Shown: one piece after another, positions 1 to 11,198 of the stretch
Position numbering within the stretch: the stretch's first letter is position 1
Layout of the letters: every line of letters begins with the position of its first letter
Assembly (NCBI RefSeq): GCF_002775205.1
Contig: NC_036443.1
Coordinates: forward strand, 17,026,373 to 17,090,372
DNA from: Xiphophorus maculatus
Lineage: Eukaryota; Chordata; Actinopteri; Cyprinodontiformes; Poeciliidae
Length of the DNA stretch: 64,000 nucleotides
Reading direction: 5' to 3'
The notes under the pieces: generated by a model
What the model saw: only the letters and a program-made list of their open reading frames with translations
The model's database searches: none
Told to the model about the DNA's origin: nothing
Made by a program: the position numbers and the translations under genes

Positions 1-2747
1 GCTCGTCTTGAGCGACTGAGGGGCTCAGAGAAGACGGTGGGCGAAGTGGGGCCGACTCTGCTGAACTGGGTGAGTGTTTTCATGGCAACCGACTGCTGCA
101 GGAGAAGAAAGACGAAGGGGGCACAACAGCCGGATTCTGTGCACATTCATTTTCTTGCTTCACACTTCGTCTCATTCCCCTTGCAGTTCCCCTGCCTGGA
201 AGCCTACGTCACATACTGCTGCAACCAGGTGGGAGCCAAAGCTCTGCTGGACCAGAAGAAGCAGGAGAAAAGAGTCGATCAATTCCTGCGCCTGTGTCAG
301 GAGTCTTCGTTCAGTAGGAAATTGGACTTGTGGAACTTTCTGGACCTTCCTAGAAGCCGCCTGGTCAAATACCCGCTGCTGTTGAAGGAGATACAGAAGT
401 GCACGCCTCCAGACCACCCAGATGAGGACACGCTGCCTGATGCTGTGAGTTGCTATGACCTGTGGCCTTAGAGTGCTGAACTGAGTGGACTTAGAAAATC
501 TGGAATGCTGGGTTGAGATCTGTCTGTACGTCCTTCGTTCTTAGCAAAACGCTACGAGACTCTCACTAGTTGTTTAATGTCTTACACCAAAACAAGCTCC
601 TACTTTGCTTTTTGAGGGGGGGGTTTTCAACCTGTATGAGGTTTTACTTTTTTTTCTATCTTAAAGCAGTTACAGCATTTGAATTTAGAAAAAAATGAGG
701 AAAAAAAACACATTTGGGTGGAAAAAATGTCTAAAACTTGATCTCATCGGGCCCTATTACTGATTTTTTTCTAAAGTAGTCCAATTAAGAATTATATGGA
801 TTTATGTATTAATGATTTATTTGTTATTGAGAGAGCATATAAATGAATTGTAGTTCCATCAAGAATAAACAAACAAAAAAAGAATAATGCAGAGGAAGTT
901 ATCTTATCTTATCTTTTCTAACCATTTTCAGTTCCGTTATGTATGTCAGGAAGAGATGTAGGTGTTTTGGTTGTCAGCAGTATTTAAAATGTAGATAAAC
1001 TTACTGGTTGAAATATATTTTTATATAGATAATTAAATGAGCAGCTTATAATGTTAAGAATAACGCTGTGTGGCCTCATTTGAGGTTTGAAAGTAAATTC
1101 TTAGTGAGTCTATTGGTACATGAAATTTTTTAAAAAAAGACTGAAAATTGGGATATGAACAACACTGTTATTTATCCAAATGATATCTTTAGGCTTTGTC
1201 TTACGTTTTGTTTTAAAATGTACCTGACGAGAAACTTTGCTGATGACACAAATGGCCCCAGCAAAAACATTTACTCTGTGCAATGCTTTGTTGACCACAG
1301 CTGGAGATGATTCAGAGCATCGTGGCCGAGGTGAACGAAAAGACCGGGGAGGCTGAGTGTCAGTTCTACCGGCGGGGGCTGGTCTACCTCGAAGAGAGCC
1401 AGAGAATACCTGAGATCCACCAGTCCCGCTTCCTCTACTGCCACGGAGAGCTCAAGACAAACAAGGGGCAGGTGTGTGCAGCGTCCCCGATACTAGCTCA
1501 CACGAAGGTGCCTTTATTTCTAAATTGTAATATCTATTTACAACCACTTAATTTCTTCTGTCTTCCGTGCAACAGAAGCTGCATGTATTCCTGTTTGAAC
1601 TGGCGTTGGTGCTGACCAGACCAGGGGATGACAGAGACATTAGAGGACAAATGTTTAATGTGTACCGGCAGCCTCTGCCCAACACGTTGATCAATTTAGA
1701 GGAGATCCCAGACAGTGAGGCTGGAGGGGGAGGAACCTTCAGAGGAGCATTCACCGGAGGAAACGACAAAGGTAATTTGCTTTTTTATATTGGATTAGAA
1801 ATAAAATTACAGAATTTTTTATTTTTTAGTTGTGATCATGGCAGTAATCAAATGAAACAAATAAAAAAATTGTGGAATCTCAGAATCTAGTACAAACTGG
1901 CATATAAGGCCAAACTATTCTGAATAAGTCACTTTAGTTCTGAGCATAAATATGCAGTTATCGTTTCTCCCTAAATCTAAACTTCTTTGTTTAAAATTCC
2001 CTTTTCATAAAAATGGTAATTAAATACCATAAAGGTTACCAAGCTGTTGGCATTTCATGTTTATGAAATAATTAAAACATAAAAAAATATGCATCAAATA
2101 ATCAGAATTTAACACAGATTTTCAGTTTCTAATTAAATTCTTTTATTTTTTTTTATTTCAAACAGGTTTTCAAAAACAATAAGACAAGCAATCAGTAGGA
2201 CAGAGAAAACATGTGCATACATAACCGAGATCGAAATATTTTTTTTTACCACTACTCTTCTGTATGAAAAGGAGTAAGAGGAGGTGACACTTATTTATTT
2301 CAATTTAATTGAACTTACCAACTCAATAATTACCAAAAATGTGTCATTAAAATCATGCAATATTCATGTGCCTGTAATTTTATTTTTTTTAAAAAAAAAG
2401 AAGAATCCAAGGCTGTAGTTCTAGCTCTCTGTTAGTTGAACTGGAACCTACAACTGTTTTCACTCAATTTCCTTCCTTCCTCTTTCCGTCACCTACTAGT
2501 GAAGAACTGTTTCCGTGTGAGCAGCAGAGGGCGCTCCAAAGTCAACCCTTACTGCTTGCAGGCCAACGACTCATTCAGCAAGCAGCAGTGGATCACCTGC
2601 CTGCGCCAGGCCATCGTCCAGTCAAGGGACAGGACCGCTCACACCAGCCAGTCGCCGCTCTCACTCTCCCCTGACCCCGCGCTGTGTCACATAGCGGATC
2701 TCAGCCTCAGCTCGGACACGGACATGGCAGATCACACCTGTCGCTGA
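1..2747 (+). CDS. arhgef3l: ARHGEF3/NET1-type RhoGEF, 3' part (5' end outside window)
   Basis: Guanine nucleotide exchange factor for RhoA/RhoB-type GTPases; the window holds only the end of the gene. Coding exons: 1-69, 187-444, 1301-1471, 1576-1771, 2500-2747 (TGA), all in phase. Exons 1-3 give the C-terminal part of the DH domain, with FSRKLDLWNFLDLPRSRLVK and KYPLLLKEIQK, the conserved helices of this subfamily. Exons 3-5 give the PH domain (CHGELKTNKGQKLHVFLFE, VYRQPLPN, FRGAF, LQANDSFSKQQWITCLRQA). A Ser-rich tail of about 35 residues ends the protein. Human ARHGEF3 and NET1 share these blocks. 'SIVAEVNEKTGEAEC' and the short tail, without NET1's long C-terminus, favour ARHGEF3, probably the fish 'arhgef3-like' copy. 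AATAAA lies at 3005-3010. The family is certain; the exact paralogue is inference. Confidence 0.85.
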
Positions 2748-3863
2748 CTCGTGGACCGTTCACCCGGTTGCCCTTCTGGAGGGCAGAAAGGGCGTTTCTG
2801 GAGAGTGAAAGAAACCAGATGGACTATTTTATGAACAGTTTTAATTAAAGACTCGGAGAATTGCAACAAACAAAAAAAAAAGTTTCTCTTTATTTGTTTT
2901 TCCTTATTTTTGTGATTGTCATAAAGTGTGCTGACTGTGAACAGTGTTACTGTTACTTAATGTGAATGTAAAACGGCAACAAAATGTTTAACCTGCTGTA
3001 TTTTAATAAAAACTGACAGTAAAAAAAGCTCGCTGAGGTGTTCATGGGTGGACACATTAACACGTCTATGTATAGCCAACACGATCTGCAGTGAAAAGAT
3101 TAGAGATGATTATCCTCCCTCCCTGTGTCTGTTTTTTCACTCTCTCTTTGGCTCTCGCTCTTTCTTTTTCTCTCTCGCTTTCTCTCTGACACTCGTGGCA
3201 GGACAGGACAGAGAGGTAGACTTTCAGTTCTATCCCACAAACACAGGGTGAAACCGTAGACGTCCCCTTTATGCATTTTTAACAGCTCAGCAGATGATGG
3301 GAACAGTTTGGTTGGGACTCTTTGTTCAAAGATACAGACCAAAGTGATCAGGTGAGTCCAAAGTGCTCTCTCTTTTTACATACGTTATATTTCTGTAGAA
3401 ATAATTGTTTGCTGTAGAGGCTATCTTTATCTGCATAAAACAGTAAGTGGTGCGCATTGATTGGCTGTTAAGTTGATGCGTACCGTACTGCTGGATCCCG
3501 GTTACATAACCAAATCTTTGTATGCATTTTAACTTTGGGAATCAGCTGAATTTAGAAATTCTTGGTTTTACTTGTCCAAAAACAATCTTTTAGAAAATTA
3601 TTTCACTTCAATGCGTTTAATTCAGAATTGCACTCTAAAGGATTATCAAAGCAAACTTGAGGTTTTTTTTTTCTTTCTGTCTTTCTTTTCAGCTGTAAAT
3701 GTTACTTGTCATTCTCAAGGTAAGGCAGGGGGTGTACTCCTCTGTGCTTTGCTACCTGATAAGAAGGGTCGCACCTCAACATCTTGCTGACCTTTAATCA
3801 GACGCGCATCAGGGATAAGATACCTTGGCACATCTTCGAACAGAGACTGACTGGTAGAACAGG
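2748..3863. other. 3' UTR of the RhoGEF and short intergenic / 5' UTR region of usp21-like gene
   Basis: The RhoGEF 3' UTR runs to about 3025 (AATAAA at 3005). A CT-rich low-complexity tract lies at 3117-3190. A possible non-coding first exon of the downstream gene is at 3291-3351: it follows an AG after a CAG-rich stretch and ends at a GTGAGT donor, and its only reading frame closes quickly. Another possible tiny exon is at about 3693-3719. Neither is needed for the protein below. Only about 0.3-0.8 kb separates the two genes. Confidence 0.4.
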
Positions 3864-6800
3864 ATGCCTGGGTCCAGCGGCGTTAACGTGGAGGGCTCTT
3901 GTGGGGCCCTGTGTCGAACCCTGGTTTCTCAGAACGGTCTGCAGAGAGACACAGCAGACATCTCCCAGTCTGTCCTCTACACATCCCTGATGGGCCTGCT
4001 GCTGGTTGCTGACAATGAGGTGGGGAGAAAACACTGCATTAAACCTTTACTTTCTCCTCAAATAGCACTGAACATGTTATTAATGTGGATTTCTATCAAA
4101 TTTGTTAGAATATAAGCATAGGAAAAGATCTTTTGAAAACATGAAAGTGCAATGCTAATCAACTAATCAACACACGTGTTTACGCACCTGTCAGCAGTCC
4201 TTGCACTCTCTAATAGGATAAAGCCTCAGACTGACCCCCTTTTTTTTTTTAGCCTTGCTTGTTATGCTAATGAGATAAGAAGGCTAAATCTGTCCTGCCA
4301 AAGTTACACACAGGCCAACATGGCAGGGTCAACGCAGACAGCTAGTCACATACAGCATAGAACATGGCATACCAGTAACCACATAACAATAATCTGTCTG
4401 CAGATACAGCATCACTTTAGATTTAGGTATAAACTTCTATCATGCCTTCTTATTCGTAGAAAGAGGCGCTTACTGTTGGAAGTGGAAGAGTTGGCCTTAG
4501 AAACATTGGGAATACAGTAAGTGTCAAAGAGATGGCATGCAAATCTCCCATACGTTTTGCAGCAACAGGCTCACGTTTCTTTTCCTTCTGTTTGGACAAC
4601 AGTGCTTCCTGAACGCAGTGGTCCAGTGTTTGTCTCACACTTGTGTCCTGCGCAACTATTGTCTTCTGAAGTCTTACAAGCACGAGAAGTTTTCAAAAGA
4701 GGAGGCAAAGCTCATGGAAAGTGGGTTTCCTCATTTTCTACCTTTTTTATGTTCTCCATACTTTTTAAAAAAAAAATCATACCTTCTTTTTTCCGTTGTT
4801 CTTTTGCCAGGTTTCTCTCAGGTGCTCTCAGGCCTTTGGGATGTTAGGGAAGGAGACACTGTTGTAAATCCTCGACAGTTTTACAGCGTTTTTAAAGCAG
4901 CAGTGCCTTACTTCAACGGTTACAGGTAAGAAAAACAGTTAGATTTTTCCATTACAATTTAGTGGAGTTGGGCTATTGGATGTTCATAAATCTATCTGAA
5001 GGAGTTAAACCTTTTTTCTTTTTCCAGGGAAGGAAAAAAAAATTCTATGTATTTCTCTTAAAATCAATTAATAGATTTTAACTTCATGTAAGCTGGAAAG
5101 ATTGAAAAAATATCACTATGAAAATGAAGAATAAAATTTTATTTTAATTTTATTAGCATTTGTCTGTTCACAGTTGATTCAAAATTCATACCTGACAGTG
5201 GTTGGCTTTCACAAGAATAATAAATTTTTACACATCAGGATACAAATTTACATGTACATTAATACAGTGATTAAAAATGTGTAGGTTCTACTTAATTAGC
5301 TCCTTTCAAGGTAAAAACTTCCAAGATTTTTCACAGCAGAACAATAAAAAAAAGACAAAGATGAATGTTTCAAGTTAAAAGAAAAGTGGGAAAAAGCTAA
5401 AATACCATCAAGTAAAATCAGCTACCCACATCTCGTCTTTACTTGCCTTTTAGCAAGGCTGTTGAGTTGATAAATTTAAATAAGAAAAGAGGCTTCAACG
5501 CGGGCAGCAACAACAAAAGCTTTGTTGTTTTTCTCCGTATCTTAAGAACATAAGGCAAATTCAGCTGCCAGGTTTCTGGTGGTGATTTGTGGCTGGAGAA
5601 TATTAAACATGTATGAGTGTTTGTCAAAAAATACATGGTTAAAGTGTCATTATTTACAAAATAATGCAAAGTAGGCACTTTTAATGGACTTTTAATGGAC
5701 TTTTCAAGCAACTTTGCATTAAAAGTGTCATTATTTACTGAATGACACTTCATGACAACAATCATAAACATTCATAAAGACTCCTTCATGTTCATGACAG
5801 GTGTTATGTCATGTTTATGACAGTGTCATGTCAGTCTGATGTACACCCCATTCATATAAAGTGTTACCAAATACATAGCACAAATGAGAAACCTCAATTT
5901 CATGCCCTGCAACTTTAGAAAATTATTAGATAGCTAAATGTTAAACATTTATTTGCATTAAACTTTTGAGATAACATAAGAGTTCAAAGTGAATTAAGTT
6001 GAATTAATTCTGCATAGCAGAGATGGGCAACTTCATGGAAAAATCCTTAAAAGTTATTAAATGGAAGAAAATGAAAAAATTGGGCCAGGAACATAGCTCT
6101 GTTGAACTCCAGCCTTAACAGTAATTGAGCATGAACTGAAGTTTAATTTGGCAGCAGAAATCCTAAATGAAAAACGAGACACCAAACCAATTCATAGCTT
6201 TGTCAGACATGCCTGCCCAACATCAGCTATTAGGACTGTGATCGTTATTTGTGATCCTGCAAATAACGTTTAATAATCACCGCATTTGACACTTTTATTA
6301 TGAAAGAATCTCTAGAGTTGTCCTTGAGATTTAAAAATGTTTCTATGTTTGAATTTAACCCAGCCAGCAAGATGCTCAGGAGTTTCTCAGGTTCCTACTG
6401 GACAAGCTGCATACCGAAATAAATCGCAGGCCTTATGTTAAAAGGACAGGGAAGGAGCCTCAGCAACAATACGTCAGATTTAGGTACAAACAGAACAAGA
6501 CAAATCTGTGCTTGAATCCTGGATCTATCCCATGTGAATGCACAACCTATGTTTCCTATTTCTGATCTGATGTAGAATTTCAGAAGAGGCGAATGCCATG
6601 TGGAAGAAGCACTTGGAAAGAGATGACAGCATAATAGTAGGTGAGGAGGTCAATCTTGTCTTTGTCTTCAGCTGGATTCAGAAGCTGAAACTGACATCAC
6701 ATTTTTTCCCCGCTCTTGACAGATCTTTTCTCAGGTCAGCTGCGGAGTTCACTGCACTGCTCGGTTTGTTCGCACTACTCCAACACGTTTGATGTGTTCT

Positions 6801-8606
6801 GTGATCTGTCGCTGCCCATCCCTAAAAGGAGCTCTGCAGGGGAAGTCACCCTGCAGGAGTGTCTGGACCTCTTCTCTCAGGAGGAGAAACTTGACAAGGA
6901 AAACTCACCAGTAAGACAAAAATTTCACAGGATTTGAACTGAACATAGTTCAGTTTAAACAACCAGATTTACTTGAAAACAACAGATCTGGTCATTATTG
7001 TTATTATTTACATTTTTTTTAATGTTGATTTCTGCGTCTTCCAGATGTGTGAGAGATGTAACAGACGTACAGAGTGCACCAAGCGGCTTTCCATCCAGAG
7101 GTTTCCTCAGGTTATTGTAATCCGTATCCTTGGCAATAACTTCTGCTCTAATTAGTTTGAAAATGAGGAATTGTGTTGGTGTGCAAAAACACATTGTGCT
7201 CTCATACTTAACAGTCTCCGACAGATTTGAACCGTTTCACAACATCCAGGTGGTCTATCAGTAAAAGCACCGTGTACGTGTCTTTTCCCCTCAAAAACCT
7301 GGACCTCGCACCTTACGGACCCGTTGACTGTGGTAACAAAGAGTTTTTATTACCTTACCTTTGTACATGTTTTCAGTAACCATGGGCAGCTGCTTGACCA
7401 TTTTTTAAAAAAATAGCCTATGAGAAAAATGGGAGATAAATTGAAGAAATCGATGTAAACTGAAACATATGCACCAGGAAAAACTACTTAAAATGTGAAG
7501 AAAAAGCCTACAGTTGAAAAATGGATTGCTATTGAAATCATAATCAAATTTTACTCAAGTAATGGGGGGAAAAAAACTTATTAAGAAAATGAAAACTGAC
7601 ATGGTTTACTACTGAACTTGGAGACTATGTAAAACAAGAAAACATGTTGCTATATTAGCATAGATTCAAAAGCTTGTCCACAGCTGTTTATAGATTGTAA
7701 TTGGATTTAAATATAAAAGATTACATTTGGTTGTAGTATAAACCTTATTCCATCACGTGCAAATCCAAGAAAATTCTCACAGACAAAAAGGTTTTTTCCT
7801 TGTAAGATTATTTTTAACTCAAAAGCTGCTGAATTTGGAACATGAGGTCAGAGGATGAAGCACAAGCGAATCAAGCATCCTTATGCTGAAATCTGTTCAG
7901 ATTCAGCCAAAGTTGACTGAGTTCTGTTCTGCTGTACTGAAGATCGCTGACGCCAACCCTTAACTCACTTAGATCGCAAAGATTTTTGAAGGTATATAAT
8001 TATGTGTTTATAATAGCTAAGTAAGTGGCTTGATATTAGCTCTGGTTGTTTGGTTTTGCTTGTTGATGACAAAAATAAACAAATTCTAGAAAATAAGACA
8101 AAATTTTTGCCAAACTAAAGGAACTTTACATTTTTAATGCCTAATATTTTTTTTTTCTAAATTTTGAATATATTTTTATAATAAACAAAAGTCTGTGTGC
8201 TTCAATCTTGTCTTTGAATACTACAAAAAATATTTCAGAGACAAGGCTTAGTTCTGAGAAATCTCTGTTTCTGTCTCCATAGGCCCAGTTTTATATGATT
8301 TATATGCAATTTGTAACCACGCTGGGACTGTGAATATGGGCCACTATACGGCCTGCTGTCTAGACCAAAGTGGATGGTGCTTCTACAATGACTCCAGGTG
8401 AGACTTGAGAGATTCTAACACCTGATTACCAGACGACATTTTGTGTCAGAATGTCTTCTGTATAAACGTAGTCTTCCTTCTCAGAGCTTCCCTCCTTTTT
8501 CTCTATGTGCAGCGCGACCTCGATCACGGAGAGCCAGCTTCAGACAAATCAAGCCTACGTCCTGTTCTACCAACGCAGCAGCAGCACAGCCACAGTCAGG
8601 AAATAG
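3864..8606 (+). CDS. usp21: USP21-like ubiquitin carboxyl-terminal hydrolase (C19 family)
   Basis: Cysteine protease that removes ubiquitin from substrates. Eleven coding exons keep phase: 3864-4019, 4460-4516, 4603-4720, 4811-4925, 6364-6483, 6576-6640, 6723-6910, 7045-7123, 7225-7332, 8283-8397, 8513-8606; 404 residues. The Cys box reads GLRNIGNTCFLNAVVQCLS (catalytic Cys72, first codon of exon 3), followed by GYSQQDAQEFLRFLLDKLH, then VFCDLSLPIPK, HLNRF and the His box MGHYTACC (His356) with YNDS (Asp372). CSVC and CERC supply the zinc-binding cysteine pairs. EINRR, SLPIPK, HLNRF and SGYSQQDAQEF match USP21 better than USP2. The N-terminus is far shorter than in mammalian USP21 (565 residues). 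An in-frame TAG just upstream of the chosen ATG means any extra N-terminal exon would have to splice in downstream of it. The first exon shows no recognisable domain. AATAAA at 9033. Confidence 0.88.
5630..5872. mobile_element. MITE-like dispersed teleost repeat in usp21-like intron 4
   Basis: The segment is built of repeated motifs: AAAGTGTCATTATTTAC occurs twice, TTTTAATGGAC occurs in tandem, and there is a stretch of TGTCATG/CATGACA inverted motifs ending in AAGTGTTACC. From memory, the reverse complement (starting GGTAACACTTTATATGAA) is a very common non-autonomous repeat in fish genomes. No coding content. The boundaries are approximate and I could not find a clear target duplication. 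Confidence 0.45.
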
Positions 8607-11196
8607 CCTACAAGATGCAGTCAATCAGTCACCTCACCTCCGGTGTCCATAGAAACAAATAGAAGCAGCAGCAGTTTTAACCCTGACATCAGCAGCAAAA
8701 AAAACCATCTTGATCTCAGTGTGCCTTCTCTGGAACTAAAAGCACAGGGAGAGAGAAGGCATGCTTGTTGTAACAGGTTTTAATGTCAGTCGTGCTTGAG
8801 AAGCATCTCAGTAGCCATTTCAGTGTCTGCATGGCTACTCTCAGGGAGGTGAGAGCCTGATGAATATGATGCTCTTATTCATTATGAACAGCTCTTACTC
8901 TGCGATTATATGTATGACGTAAGCACTATATACGTGTACATCATCATCAATCACGCTTACTGATATGAGCCCTTACAACCAAATGAAGAAAACATCATAG
9001 AAATAGGTCATGACTTTGACGTGTATGTAAGAAATAAAATGGCATCTTGATAATTTTTGTAAATAAATTCTTATAAATATTCAAGTGGTCACACATTAAA
9101 ATAAAACTTTCTGAAAAACGTTTTGTTTTCCTTTTTTCAAGAGATTTCATTCGAGATTTATGGTTTCTGAGGAAAAGAAAGTAAAGCGGTGGACTGATAG
9201 CCATTATGTCAGAAAGAATATCTAGATGAAGTGTCCGAATGTAAGTCTTTACCGACTTAAAGTTGAACACATCCATAAAAAAGATGAAAGTAAAAAATGA
9301 GGGAAACAGAGATCTATATTTTTAGACTTCTTCCAAATTGGTCAAAATCCACTGGCAAGAAGAGAGAATTGATTGAATTTATCTTGGAAACCCAGTAAAA
9401 AAAAAAAAAAAACAACCGAAGAATTAGGAAACCAAGGCAATTATGGAAATGTAAGTTAAAAATTAAATAGATTACCGTATTTTCAAAAAGATTATTGTAA
9501 AATTATAATCCATATCCTTATTGAATTAAGTGTTTCAATAATTTATTTAGTTGACAATTTGTTAAATATGCAATTTAACCATTAAATTACAAGCTTATAT
9601 AGCAGATGCAGATAATTCAATGCGTTTTCAGTAGTTTCATGGTTCCTGTTCCTGGAGCGTCACCATAAAATGAATTTATCTGTCAAATTTCGATAGGCAG
9701 GACTGAAACTGATCTGTTCAACTCCACTGGTTTAGCTTCATTCTTACCAGCCTTTTGAATACCAGCTTTTTGCTTCCCTACTCTACGAAACTGGCATTCA
9801 ATCAATTCTTCGACTTTATCTGGTCTGGACGACAGCCTCCTGCTTCTGTTTTGTCTGCTAATTGTAAAATCTCACCAACGAGCTCACAGGAAGGTCAAGT
9901 AAAATCGTCTATGAAAGTGGCCACGACTTTCATAGAATGAGGCTAAACTAGTAGAGTTCAACAGACCCGTGTTAGCTCCACCTCTTGACTTTGAAGGGTG
10001 AGTTTGACACATAAAATGATGAAAGTTTCAGCAAGAAAATTCAAAGACCACAGGTGCATGATCAGATATTGTAATGTCATAAACTCTGCAGGAGAGAACG
10101 TTTTGTGGAGGGCCATGTGCCTTTCTGTTATCTTGAACCAGTTTACCCATTCTCCTATATTTGTTTCTTTTTCTAACCCAAACCTACATGAGTTGTGTGT
10201 GAGACACACTGAGCAGCATGTTTGCAACCAGCATCTTTGCCATGCCACATTCAACGTCACTTAAATCTCCTCTCTTTCCCATTGCGTTGCTTGATTTGAG
10301 CTACAGAAAATTATTTTCATTGCATCTAAATGTACCATGATGCTCCAATGTGACTGACTGACATTGAATTGCTAACAGGCAATTTGTAGATACTAAGTAG
10401 ACCTGTGAGTATATGAGTAAGTGAGACTCAATCCTGTCAGAACCCATTCCATGCTGGTGAAATCATGCAACAATCTCCACACGCCACTTAACTTCCATAG
10501 TTTGGTATGCAAATTGCTAAGTTCTTTATAAAATATAAACAAAACCTTAAATAATTTTCCGTTAGTAGTTTGTACATTATGTAATGAATTAGAAAACTAT
10601 TTCAGGCACTGGGTTGTTTCACTGTGAACATTTTGGATGTTAATGCTGTCAGACAGATAAAGAGACAGCTGCAGTTTACAGAAAGTTAAAAAACATTTTG
10701 CTACGTGTAAGGTGCGGCATCCTTCTGACAAATGACACAAGGAGGCAGACTGAGATTTCCAGTCTGTCTGGTAGGACAATTAACACACTGAGCTCTTCTA
10801 CCCCTACTTGGAAGCGTATTCCTTCAGTTTTACAGATAGTACAAGGCTGGCATGTTAGGATCAGTCAAGCAAACGTTGAATTTCAGAGTTTAAACGGCTT
10901 TAGATAGCCTAGCCTGAAAGAGATGACTGGTTTGACAAGTCCGCATTTCCCTACTCAACTGGATTGGTAACATAACAAGGGAATCTTTGTGGCGTCTGAA
11001 TATAACCAGTCAGCTCATTCCGGCTGAGATCTTGTAAAAGCAGCTGTGACAAGGCCAAGGCAATCTGTTCTGAAAGCGTCAAAAGCAGTGTAAGTCTTCT
11101 GTATTTTAATAGCAAGAAAGACTTGTTCTTCATACCTGTGGCGTGGTTTGGCTATTTTTTCCTCTATTTTAATTTAGTTTTGTTTGTGTTTCCCAG
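8607..11196. other. 3' UTR of usp21-like gene and intergenic DNA before the rhoA-like gene
   Basis: A likely 3' UTR runs to about 9050 (AATAAA at 9033). The remainder is AT-rich with no supported exon or recognisable repeat. Non-coding leader exon(s) of the Rho gene should lie here, because the first coding exon starts at an AG acceptor only 2 bp before its ATG. I cannot place them. Confidence 0.4.
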
Positions 11197-11198
11197 AA

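Noticed and set aside
1-2747. Identity as NET1
   Set aside because: Shared DH/PH blocks do not decide alone, but the KTGEAEC segment and the lack of NET1's long C-terminal tail favour ARHGEF3; kept as tentative.
4176-4520. 114-codon plus-strand frame over usp21-like exon 2
   Set aside because: It reads exon 2 in the wrong frame; the frame joining GLRNIGNT to CFLNAVVQC is the coding one.
3864-8606. Identity as USP2
   Set aside because: NPRQF, GYSQQDAQEF, EINRR, SLPIPK and HLNRF match USP21 more closely than USP2 (GYNQQDAQEF, SLPIAK, HLKRF).
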